Assembly (NCBI GenBank): GCA_947172415.1
Contig: OX359196.1
Span: 3,040,501 to 3,104,500 of the forward strand
DNA: 64,000 bases
Source of the DNA: Chondrosia reniformis
Taxonomy: Eukaryota; Porifera; Demospongiae; Chondrillida; Chondrillidae
Reading direction: 5' to 3'
Shown piece after piece: positions 1 through 9,849 of this stretch. Both the position numbers and the translations under genes were made by a program. The notes under the pieces were generated by a model, which was not told where the DNA came from, did not search any database, and saw nothing but the letters and a program-made list of their open reading frames with translations. Each line of letters opens with the position of its first letter. Position 1 is the stretch's first letter.

Positions 1-1603
1 TAGTTGTAGTTACTAGTTTCATATACTAGTTGTATGTACAAGTTGGATGTACTAGTATCTAGATGTATTAATTAGTTGTATATACTAGTTGTATGTACAA
101 GTTTTATTTACTAGTATCTAGATGTATGTATTAGTTGTAATTAGTATATAGTTGTATGTATAAGTTCTATGTACTAATTGCATGTACTAGCTCTATGGAC
201 TAGTGTATGTACTAATTGTATGAACTAGTTGTATGTACTAGTAACTACAAGAATATACTAGTTGTATGTACTAGTTGTTTGAACTAGTTGTATATAGTTA
301 TATGTATTACTTGTATGTACTAGTTGTGTGTATTTTTCGTATGTTCTAGTAACTAGATGTATTTACTTGTTGTAGTTACTAGTTTTATGTACTAGTTATA
401 TGAACTGATGGTATGTACTAATTGTGTGTAATTGTTGTATGTATTACTTATATTTACTAGTTGTAGTTACTAGTTGTATGTACTAGTTGTATGTAGCAGT
501 AACTAGTTATATGTACAAGTTGTCTGTACTAATTGTATATACTAGTAAATAGTTGTATGTACTGGTTGTATGTACTAGTTCTATGTACTAGTTTTTTATA
601 CTAGATGTATGTACTAGTTGTAAGTAGTTATAGGTACAACTGGTATGTTATAGTTGTGTGTAATTTTGTATACTAGTTATATTTAGTAGTTGTAGTTACT
701 AGATTAATGTACAAGTTGTATGTTCTGGTTGTATGTAATGATTGTATATACCAGATGTATATAATAGGTGTAAGAACTAGGAACAATCTGTATTTACTAG
801 TTGTAGGGCCTAGTTCTATATACTTGTTGTATGTAGTAGTTGTATGTCCTAATTGTACGTACTAGTTGTAGGTACTAGTAAGTAGTTGCATGTACTGGTT
901 ATATGTAACAGTTGTATGAACTAGTTGTATGTACCAGGTGTATGCACTAGTAACAATCTCTATTTACTAATTGTATGTACTAGTTGTATGTACTAGTTGT
1001 ATGTAATAATATGTACTAGTTTTATGTGCTAGTTGTATGTACTAGTTGTTTGAACTAGTTGTATGTAGTCATATGTACTACTTGTATGTACTAGTTGTGT
1101 GTATTTTTCGTATGTACTAATAACGAGATGTATGTACTTGTTGTATGTACTTGTTGTATATGTGTTCTAGTAAGTAGTGGATGCAATAGTTATATGTACT
1201 AGTTGTATGAACTAGATGTATATACTAGTTGAATGTACAAATTTTATGTACTAGTAGTATATACTAGTAGTTAGTTGTATTAACTAGTTGTATGTACTAG
1301 TTGTATGTATTAGCTGTATGTACTAGGTGTATGAAGGAGTGGCAATCTGTATTTATATACTAGTTGTAAGTACTAGCTGCATTTAAATTTTTTTATGTAT
1401 TATATGGACTAGTTTTATGTACTAATTGTTTACTAGTTTTATGTATTCGCTGTTTCAACTAGTTGAATGTAATTATATGTACTACTTGTATGTACTAGTT
1501 GTGTGCAATGTTTGAATGTACTAGTTTTATTTACTAGTAGTAGTTACTAGTTTCATATACTAGTTGTATGTACAAGTTGGATGTACTAGTAACCCTCAGA
1601 ATA
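1..1603 (+). repeat. 13-bp satellite, forward polarity
   Basis: Degenerate tandem array of CTAGTTGTATGTA. Variants include GTTTTATGTA, GTTATATGTA and a recurrent block AACAATCTGTATTTACTA. Single-base indels often break the 13-bp register. A variant at 241-275 (GTAACTACAAGAATA followed by TACTAGTTG) is the empty-site counterpart of the Helitron insertion at 1604. No coding potential is seen; TAG occurs in every unit. Confidence 0.95.
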
Positions 1604-2361
1604 TCAGGGAGTACGGTAGAACTCCCTATGTAGGGATGACGTGGGTTTATCCTTTTCCCCATACATCGGTATAGGAGCAAAATCCCGAAATAGGCCGAAA
1701 ATCGACAAAACAAGGTTATGTATAACCAAATATACAATATATATACTCTAAATAGACCTTAAAGGAAGGCGAATATGTCCCGCTGGCGAAATAATAAACT
1801 TTAAAAATTCCCATTTTCGTCTTCTTCATATTCTTCTTCTTATTCTCATTCTTCTTCTTCTTCGTCAGCCATAACTAAAAAACTATATAAGCTTTTGGAC
1901 TAATTGTTAAACAAAACGATTGCAAATTTTCCGAGCTGTATTCTTTTGCAGAAGCTAGAGCGATAGCGCTCTTATTGAGTATGACAGTTTTCATGGCCCC
2001 AGAATCAAGACCTCAATAAATCTCCATTTTAATGACGTCACATTCAGTCGAAGATTGCGAAATCAAAATGGGTTTAAATACAATCGAATTCCTAGCTTAT
2101 GCTCCATTAAAAGAACACAAACTAGAGAAAAATAAAAATTTTCTACAGAAATAGTGAAGATGTAGGGATGGCACAAAAGCGCATAAACAAGAAAGGGATG
2201 TTACACAGTGAAGCATTAGCTATGCATGAATCCTCCAAGCAAGGGTGTTGTATGATTCATGCATATATAGCTAACGCTTCACTGTGTAACATCCCTTTCT
2301 TGTTTATGAGCTTTTTGTGCCATCTTCACTATTTTTGTAGAAACTTTTTATTTTTTTCTAA
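1604..2361 (+). mobile_element. Non-autonomous Helitron, copy 1
   Basis: A 758-bp insertion that starts with TC (TCAGGGAGTACGG) and ends with CTAA, with host A on the left and host T on the right. This is the TC...CTRR, A^T signature of Helitrons. The flanks join to AGAATA|TACTAG, matching an uninserted satellite variant near 256. The left end can fold (AGGGAGTAC against a near complement, then TCCCTA-TG-TAGGGA). Inside are a TTC-rich tract near 1820-1864, a palindromic TGACGTCA at 2033-2040, and a long 3' hairpin. It has no Rep/helicase frame, so it must depend on proteins supplied elsewhere. Copies lie at 6550, 27748 and 33881. Confidence 0.82.
2122..2361 (+). repeat. Long 3'-terminal hairpin of Helitron copy 1
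   Basis: Two arms of about 100 bp (about 2122-2224 and 2258-2361) are near-perfect inverted complements. They run from CTAGAG...AAATTTTCTAC on the left to GTAGAAAC...TTTCTAA on the right, around a loop near 2225-2257. Canonical Helitrons carry a 16-20 bp hairpin just inside CTRR, so this one is much larger. The 70-residue open frame across it is a by-product of the palindrome. Confidence 0.85.
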
Positions 2362-3392
2362 TACTAGTTGTATGTACTAGTTGTGTGTATTTTTCGTATG
2401 TACTAGTAACTAGATGTATTTACTTGTTGTAGTTACTAGTTTTATGTACTATTTATATGAACTAATTGTATGTATTAATTGTGTGTATTTGTTGTATGTA
2501 TTACTTATATTTACTAGTTGTAGTTACTAGTTGTATGTACTAGTTGTATGTAGCAGTAACTAGTTCTATGTAGTAGTTTTTTATACTAGATGTATGTACT
2601 AGTTGTAAGTAGTTATAGGTACAACTGGTTTGTTAAGGTTTTGCGTAATTTTATATACTAGTTATATTTAGTAGTTGTAGTTACTAGATTAATGTACTAG
2701 TTGTATGTTCTGGTTGTATGTAATAATTGTATGTACCAGATGTATATACTAGGTGTAAGAACTAGGAATAATTTGTATTTACTAGTTGTAGGGACTAGTT
2801 GTATATACTTGTTGTATGTAGTAGTTGTATGTCCTAATTGTACATACTAGTTGTAGGTACTAGTAAGTAGTTGCATGTACTGATTATATGTAACAGTTGT
2901 ATGAAATAGTTGTATGTACCAGGTGTATGTATTAGTAACAATCTGTATTTACTAATTGTATGTACTAGTTGTATGTAATAATATGTACTAGTTTTATGTG
3001 CTAGTTGTGTGAAATTGTTGTATGTATTAGTTATATGTACTAATGTTGTGTACTACTACCTAGATATATGTACTAGTTGTATGTACTAGTACCATGTATA
3101 TATTAGTTTTATGTACTATTTGTGTGAAATTGATGTATGCACTAGTTATATGTACTCATTGTATGTGCTAGCTATATGTACTAGTTATATGTACTAGTTG
3201 TATGCACTAGTTGTATGTACTAGTTGTATGTACTAGTAACTAGTTGTATTCACTAGTTGAATTTACTAGTTGTGTGAAATTGTTGAATGTACTAGTTATA
3301 TGAACTAGTTGTATGTACTATTTATATGCACTAACTGTAAGTATATACTAGTTGTATGTACTATTTGTATGTGCTAGTTGTATGTTCTAGTT
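2362..3392 (+). repeat. 13-bp satellite, forward polarity
   Basis: Satellite of 1031 bp between Helitron copy 1 and element A. It is the inverted counterpart of 26718-27747 (1030 bp) and 32838-33880 (1043 bp), with matching variant order. For example, CTAACTGTAAGTATATACTAG near its right end appears complemented just after 26740. Confidence 0.95.
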
Positions 3393-3588
3393 GTCTCTAA
3401 TTGGGACGCCGCAAGGGCCCCTATATTGTTTTCAGAAATTATGTTAACGTATGGCTTCCTGTTTGTAGTTTTGTAAATATATACATTTATATATCTGTTA
3501 AAAAATGGCGGATGCTCGGGTAGCTTTCGTTTTCTAGCTTTCTCTTCCTTGGGTAGAACATTGAACAAACAAAATGGACTTAAAAACC
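3393..3588 (+). mobile_element. Element A, 3'-truncated, at a satellite polarity switch
   Basis: Non-satellite block of ~196 bp beginning near TCTAATTGGGACGCCGCAAGG and stopping after GGACTTAAAAACC. The longer relative at 61847-62214 continues for another ~170 bp after the same GGACTTAAAAACC, so this copy has lost its right half. Satellite to the left is forward and to the right is reverse, so the break coincides with an inversion junction. A 64-residue minus-strand frame here recurs in the other copies but resembles no known family. Element class is uncertain. Confidence 0.7.
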
Positions 3589-6549
3589 TTCCTCCACTTG
3601 TACAAACAACTAGTAACTAGCATATACAACTAGTACATACAACTAGTACATACAACTAGTACACACAGCTAGTATACACAGTTAGTATAAAAAACTAGTA
3701 CATACAATTAAAACTTGTCCTTATAACTAGAAGATATGACAAGAACATAAACATACAACTAGTACATACAACTAGTACATATAACTAGTTCAAACAAGTA
3801 GTTCATTCACCTAGTTCATACAACAAGTATAAAACTAGTACATACAACGAATACATTCGATAAGTTCATTCAATTAGAACATACAACTATTACATACAAT
3901 TAGTACATACAACTAGTCCTACAACTGGAAAATGTAACTATTGCTAGTACATACAACTAGTGCATACAACTAGTACATGCAAATAGTACATAATACTAGT
4001 GCATACAATTAGAACCTATAACTAGTTCATACAACTAGTACATTCAACTGGAAACTAGTACATACAACTAGTACATAGAAATAATACATATATACAACTA
4101 GTATATACAGTTAGTACTTACAACTACTACATACAACAAGTACATACAGCTAGTACCTCCAACTCGTAAATATAACTAATGCTAGTTTGATCAACTAGTG
4201 CATAAAACTAGTACATTCAACTGGAAACCAGTACATACAACTAGTACATAGAAAAAGGACATATATACAACTGGTTCATACAATTAGAACATACAACTAC
4301 TACATACAACAAGTACTTACAACTAGGACCTGCAACTCGTATATGTAACTATTGCCAGTACATACAACTTGTGTATATAACTTACCTTCAACTAGTAACA
4401 TGTACATACAACTTGTACACATCACTAGCATATACAACTAGGTCATAGTTCATACAACTAGTAACTATTACATACCACTAGTACATATAACTAGTGCATA
4501 CAACTAGTATATACATATAAGCAGTAAAAACACATATAAATAGTACAGATAAATAGTACATACAACTAGAACATACTACTAACACATACAACAATAAATA
4601 CAACTAGTAATTTAACTAGAACATAAAACTACTTCATACAACTAGTACATATAACTAGTACATTCAACTAGAACATACAACTAGAAACTAGTATATACAT
4701 ACAACTAGTACAAAGAACTAGTAAATAAAACTAGTACACACAACTAGTACACACAACTAGTATATACAACTAGTACATACAACTAGTACTACAACTAGGT
4801 CACACAATTAGAACATAAAACTACTACAAAGAAATAGTACATACAACAATAACCCACAACTAGTAAATACAACTAGTGTTAGTACATACAACTTGTGCAT
4901 ACAACTAGTACATGCAACTAGTAACGAGAACATACAACTAGTACATACAACTAGTACATGAAATTAGCACATGCAAATAGTCCATACAACTAGTATATAC
5001 AACTAGTACTACAACTAGTACATAGAACTATTACATAGAACGAGTACATAAAACTAGTTCATACCCCTAGAACATGCAACTTGTACATATAACTAGTACG
5101 TACAACTAGTAACTATTACATGCAACTAGTACAATCAAATAGTACATACTACTAGAACATACGACCAGTATATACAGCTAGTACATGCAACAAGTACAGA
5201 TGACTTTTACACACAGCTAGTTCAAACAACATGTACATACAACTAGTACATACAACTAGTACCTACAACTAGTACATATCACTGGTACCCACAACCACTA
5301 CATATAACCGGTACATACACATATAACTAGTGCATATAACTAGTACTTACAACTAGTACATACAACTAATACATACAACTTGTACATACAACTAGTTCAT
5401 ACAACCTTTTAACACACCTAGTACATACAACTAGTAACTTGTACATACAAGTAGTACATACAACTATTATCTAGTGCATAAAACTAGCACCCACCTAGGA
5501 CGTAGTATAACCAGCACTACAACCGACATCTTGTACACACAGCTAGTACATACAACTAGTACATACAACTAGTACATACAACTATTGTCTAATGCATAAA
5601 ACTAGCAGCTACCTAGTACATAGTATAACCAGCACTAGAACCGACATCTTCTACACACAACTAGGACATACAACTAGTACATACAACTAGTAACTAATAT
5701 ATACAACTATTACATGCAACTTGTACACAAAACAAGTACATTCAACTAGTAAATATAACTATCCCACACCACTTGTACAAACAACTAGTAACTAGCATAT
5801 ACAACTAGTACATACAACTAGTACATACAACTAGTACAAACAGCGAGTTCATATAAGTAGTACATACAATTTTACACACAACCAGTACACTCAACTAATA
5901 TACACAACTAGTTCATAAAACTAGTACATACAACTAGTACAAACAACTAGTACATATAACTAGTACGTACAACTTTTGCAAACGACTATTTCATAGAACT
6001 AGTACTTACAACTGGTACATAAAACTTGTCCTTACAACTAGAACGTATGACAAGAACATAAATATTCAACTAGTACACACAACTAGTACATACAACTAGT
6101 ACATATAACTAGTTCAAACAACTAGTTCATACGCCTAGTACTTACAACAAGTATAAAACTAGTACATACAACCAATACATACAACTAGTTCATTCAATTA
6201 GAACAAACAACTATTACATACAATTAGTACATACAACTACTACATACAACAAGTACATACAACTGGTACCTCCAACTCGTAAATATAACTAGTACTAGTT
6301 TGTTCAACTAGTGCATACAACTAGTAAATGCAACTCGTAAAGAGTGCATACAACTAGTACATAGAAAAAGGACATATATACAACTGGTTCATACAATTAG
6401 AACATACAACTACTACATACAACAAGTACTTACAACTAGGACCTGCAACTCGTAAATGTAACTAGTACTAGTTTGTTCAACTAGTGCATACAACTAGTAA
6501 ATGCAACTCGTAAAGAGTGCATACAACTAGTACATAGAAAAAGGACATA
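3589..6549 (-). repeat. 13-bp satellite, reverse polarity
   Basis: Array of TACATACAACTAG units, the complement of the flanking forward satellite. The order of rare variants mirrors 26520 read leftwards: the GACAAGAACA block near 3740, CCTACAACTGGAAAAT near 3920, and the CACCTAGGACGTAGTATAACCAGC block near 5500 (found complemented near 24050). A local 173-bp tandem duplication begins at 6301 and 6474; its first copy keeps the empty site for the Helitron inserted in the second. Confidence 0.93.
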
Positions 6550-7292
6550 TCAGGGAGTACGGTAGTACTCCCTATGTAGGGATGACACGGTTTTTTTCGT
6601 TTTCCCCATACATTGGTATAGGAGCGAAATCCCGAAATAGGCCGAAAATCGACAAAACAAGGCTATGTATAGCTAAATATACAATATACATACTCTAAAT
6701 AGACCTTAAAAGCAAGCGAATATGTCCCGCTGGCGAAATAATAAACTTTAAAAATTCCCATTTTCGTCTTCTTCATATTCTTCTTCTTCTTCTTATTCTT
6801 CGTCAGCCATAACTAAAAAACTATATAAGCTTTTGGACTAATTGTTACACGAAACTACTGCAAATTTTCCGAGCTGTATTCTTTTGTAGAAGCGAGAGCG
6901 ATAACGCTATTATTGAGCATGGCGGTTTTCATGACCCTAGAGTCAAGGCCTCAATAAAGTCGCCATTTTAATGACGTCATAATTAGTCGAAGATTGCGAA
7001 ACCAAAATGATTTTAATTATACGAATCTAATTCCTAGCCCATGCTCCATAAAAAGTACAGAAACTAGAAATATTAAAAATTTTCTACAAAAATAGTGAAG
7101 ATGTAGGGATGGCATAAAAAGTAGAGAAACAAGAAAGGCACAGTGAAGCATTAGCTATACATGAATCCTACAAGTAAGGGTGTTGTATGATTCATGCACA
7201 GCTAATGCTTCACTGTGCCTTTCTTGTTTCTCTACTTTTTATGCCATCCCTACATCTTCACTATTTTTGTAGAAAATTTTTAATATTTCTAG
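6550..7292 (+). mobile_element. Non-autonomous Helitron, copy 2
   Basis: A 743-bp relative of copy 1, beginning TCAGGGAGTACGG and ending TTTCTAG, inserted between A and T. The flanks GGACATA and TATACAACTGG join to exactly the uninserted sequence present at about 4257-4275 and 6370-6388. It is more diverged from the other copies than they are from each other and sits at a different satellite position, so it is a separate insertion. The 3' arms (about 7062-7150 and 7198-7292) form a very long hairpin. TGACGTCA is kept at 6972-6979. No protein frame. Confidence 0.85.
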
Positions 7293-8192
7293 TATACAAC
7301 TGGTTCATACAATTAGAACATACAACTACTACATACAACAAGTACATACAACTAGTACCTGCAACTCGTAAATGTAACTATTGCTAGTATATACAACTAG
7401 TGTATATAACTAGTACCTGAAACTGGTAACGTGTATATACAACTAGTACATACAAATTGTACATACAAGCGGTACATAGAACTAGTACATACAACTAGTA
7501 CATAGAACTAGGTCATAGTTCATACAACTAGTAACTAGTTCACACCACTAGTACATATAACTAGTGCATACAACTAGTACGTATAAGCAGTAAATACACA
7601 TATAAATAGTACAAATAAATAGTACATACAACTAGAACATACTACTAACACATACAACAATAAATACAAATAGTAATTCAACTAGAACATACAACTAGCA
7701 ACTAGTATATACATACAACTAGTACAAAGAAAAAGTAAAGACAGCTAGTATATACAACTAGTACATACAACTAGTACTACAACTAGTTCACACAATTAGA
7801 ACATAAAACTACTACATAGAAATAGTACATACAACAAGAACCCACAACTAGTAAATATAAATAGTGTTTGTACATACAACTAGTGCATGCAACTAGTACA
7901 TGCAACTAGAAACTAGTACATACAACTAATACATACAACTAGTACTACAAATATTACATAGAACGAGTACATAAAACTAGTTCACACCCCTAGTACATAC
8001 AACTAGTAACTATTACATACAACTGGTACATACAACTAGTACGTACAACTAGTACGTACAACTTGTACATACAACTAGTTCATTAAATTAATACATGTAA
8101 CTAGTATATATAAGTAGTACATACGACTATTTCAAACAACTAGTATATATAGCTAGTACTTACATAAAAGAATACATACACATATACTTGGT
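7293..8192 (-). repeat. 13-bp satellite, reverse polarity
   Basis: Reverse-polarity satellite resuming immediately after the Helitron with the sequence found downstream of the empty site. It continues to the LINE target-site duplication. No other structure seen. Confidence 0.93.
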
Positions 8193-8207
8193 ACTTATAA
8201 ATATTAT
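8193..8207. repeat. LINE target-site duplication, 3' side
   Basis: ACTTATAAATATTAT, identical to 9826-9840. The pair brackets the LINE. Confidence 0.88.
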
Positions 8208-9825
8208 TATTATTATTATTAAACTGGTAACTGCAACAGTAAAAAAACAAAGTGTGTTGTAATTAAAGTTGCAATCAGTCTTTTCCCATAGATCTCCAAG
8301 TAGCCTTGTCGTTGGCTAAAGCTCTCAGAGTTTCGATGTCATCAGCACATTTGAGAGCTAGCTGGTGGTGCTTTAGATCGGTTCTGATAGTATCGAGAAG
8401 GTTTGTCTGGTGGCGACCACGTCTGCTCTTGTGTATCTGTGAGCCCACAACTGCAAAGTGTAGAGCAAGCTGGGCTGGTGTATCCTGAGGCATGCGTAGT
8501 ACGTGTCCTAACATGCCCCATCTGCGATCCTGTACCATGACAGACAAAGGCTGTGTATTGCAACGGGCATAGAGTTGGTTGTTGCTGATGGTGTTTGGCC
8601 AGCGTATGCCAAGTATGGATCGCAGGTGATATCTGTGACATTTGTCCAGTTGGTGGAGACTAGTTTTCGGGACAGCCCAGCTGTCACAGTTGTACAGCAT
8701 GATCGGAACGATGATTGTGTGGTATATCAATAATCTCTTCTCTAGTGTAAGGAGTGGTCTTCTCATCCACATAGCCCACAATGAGTTAAATGCCACAGTG
8801 CCTAAGTGACAGCGACGGGTGAGTTCTGCTTTACTGCATAGTAATGAGCCAAGTGATTTGGATTTTCGCCAAGATTCTTGGCCACTAGGGTAGTCTAGGT
8901 GAACGTGTACAGATTCAGTTTTTGATTCATTGACTATCAAATTCCACTCCTCGAGTGTGTCACGGATGACAGGTAGTAGGGCTGTCAGAAGAGGCTGTTC
9001 TTCGTTGGCAAAATCTACATCATCAGCGTACTCCCATTCAAGAGGCATTCTGCTGTTAGAGATAGGAGGGTTCAGCCAAGAGATGTTTGATCTAACTTCT
9101 CGCAAGGCCGCTTCTAGGTAACAGGTGAACAAGACGGGGGATAGAGAGTCTCCTTGGGGTGAGCCCATAGTGGTTTCAAACGATGCCGAGTGTGTGTTTT
9201 TCACTCTTACTGTGAGTTGTGTGTTGGCAAGTAATGCTTGGGTGAGACGAAGTTCATCTTCATTGCAACCAGCGGTGTTGAGGATTTCGAGGATTTTGGC
9301 GCATTTGATGGTGTCGAATGCACGTGACATGTCTATTCCCATTTTGTGAAACTCCCATTGTCGGCATTGTACAACGGCTATTAACATTCTTTGTGTCCAG
9401 ACAATGTCTGAACAACTGCGACCTTGCTTGAAGCCTGCTTGTGTAGTGTTGGTGAACCTGTTGACTTTCTTTTGTATACGATGTAGGGTTATGAGTGAGA
9501 TGACTTTTCTGGTGCAATTGAGGAGAACAATTGGGCGAAGGCTGGTAAGAGGACCAACGGGTTTCTTTGGTTTCGGTAGGGCAATGAGTGTTCCCTTGCC
9601 TAAGCAATCTAGTGTTATGTGCTGTTCGAACATCATGTTGATCACGTTGGACAGGTATACTGAAATTGATTCAGAGGCATATTTCAGTAGTTCATTGTCA
9701 ATGTTGTCGGGGCCGGGTGAACGACCTGTTTTCAGGGCTTGCAGTACTTCTTGGGTTTCTGAGGCTGTAATTGGGGTGTTTAAGGGGCGTGGATCTCCGG
9801 TATAAGGCTCAAGATGTTCATGATT
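8208..9825 (-). mobile_element. 5'-truncated LINE (non-LTR retrotransposon)
   Basis: About 1.6 kb, read on the minus strand and bracketed by 15-bp direct duplications. The 3' end, on the minus strand, is a short UTR followed by a (TAA)n microsatellite tail at about 8208-8220. The 5' end is cut inside the coding region, so the endonuclease and first ORF are missing. This is the typical product of abortive target-primed reverse transcription. Its clade is unresolved: a TAA tail is known for I-like elements but is not diagnostic. The open frame and exact duplication suggest a fairly recent insertion. Confidence 0.88.
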
Positions 9826-9849
9826 ACTTATAAATATTATGTACAACAA
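8275..9849 (-). CDS. LINE reverse transcriptase, N-terminally truncated
   Basis: A 524-codon open frame. The first 8 codons derive from the flanking satellite and target duplication, so the ATG at 9849 is not a native start. Reverse transcriptase motifs occur in order: SPGPDNI (~44-50), LRPIVLLN (~104-111), GFKQGRS (~139-145), DMSRAFD (~173-179, first catalytic Asp), GSPQGDSLSP (~229-238), and YADDVDF (~274-280, catalytic Asp pair). The thumb and C-terminal region follow, with LGHVLRM and an RRGRH stretch common in LINE C-termini. There are no internal stops and the catalytic Asps are present. In a full element this enzyme copies the RNA at a nicked target. The missing N-terminus makes autonomous function unlikely. 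Confidence 0.85.
   Translation of the reverse strand: MLYIIFISNHEHLEPYTGDPRPLNTPITASETQEVLQALKTGRSPGPDNIDNELLKYASESISVYLSNVINMMFEQHITLDCLGKGTLIALPKPKKPVGPLTSLRPIVLLNCTRKVISLITLHRIQKKVNRFTNTTQAGFKQGRSCSDIVWTQRMLIAVVQCRQWEFHKMGIDMSRAFDTIKCAKILEILNTAGCNEDELRLTQALLANTQLTVRVKNTHSASFETTMGSPQGDSLSPVLFTCYLEAALREVRSNISWLNPPISNSRMPLEWEYADDVDFANEEQPLLTALLPVIRDTLEEWNLIVNESKTESVHVHLDYPSGQESWRKSKSLGSLLCSKAELTRRCHLGTVAFNSLWAMWMRRPLLTLEKRLLIYHTIIVPIMLYNCDSWAVPKTSLHQLDKCHRYHLRSILGIRWPNTISNNQLYARCNTQPLSVMVQDRRWGMLGHVLRMPQDTPAQLALHFAVVGSQIHKSRRGRHQTNLLDTIRTDLKHHQLALKCADDIETLRALANDKATWRSMGKD
9826..9840. repeat. LINE target-site duplication, 5' side
   Basis: ACTTATAAATATTAT, an exact match to 8193-8207, marking the truncated 5' junction of the LINE. 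Confidence 0.88.

Noticed and set aside
2168-2380. Small frame in Helitron copy 1, with similar frames at 7187, 27729, 27975 and 33862
   Set aside because: Most cross the long hairpin and read the same palindrome twice. They end in flanking satellite or lie in non-coding Helitron body, and are not conserved as protein in the diverged copy 2.
3374-3568. 62-65-codon frame in element A copies (also 26547, 32667, 61827)
   Set aside because: The copies at 3374, 26547 and 32667 are duplicates, so their agreement is not selection. The independent copy at 61827 differs freely at its start, and part of the frame lies in satellite.
8306-9805. Plus- and minus-strand frames overlapping the LINE reverse transcriptase
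   Set aside because: Shadows of the 524-codon frame. Only that frame carries ordered reverse transcriptase motifs.
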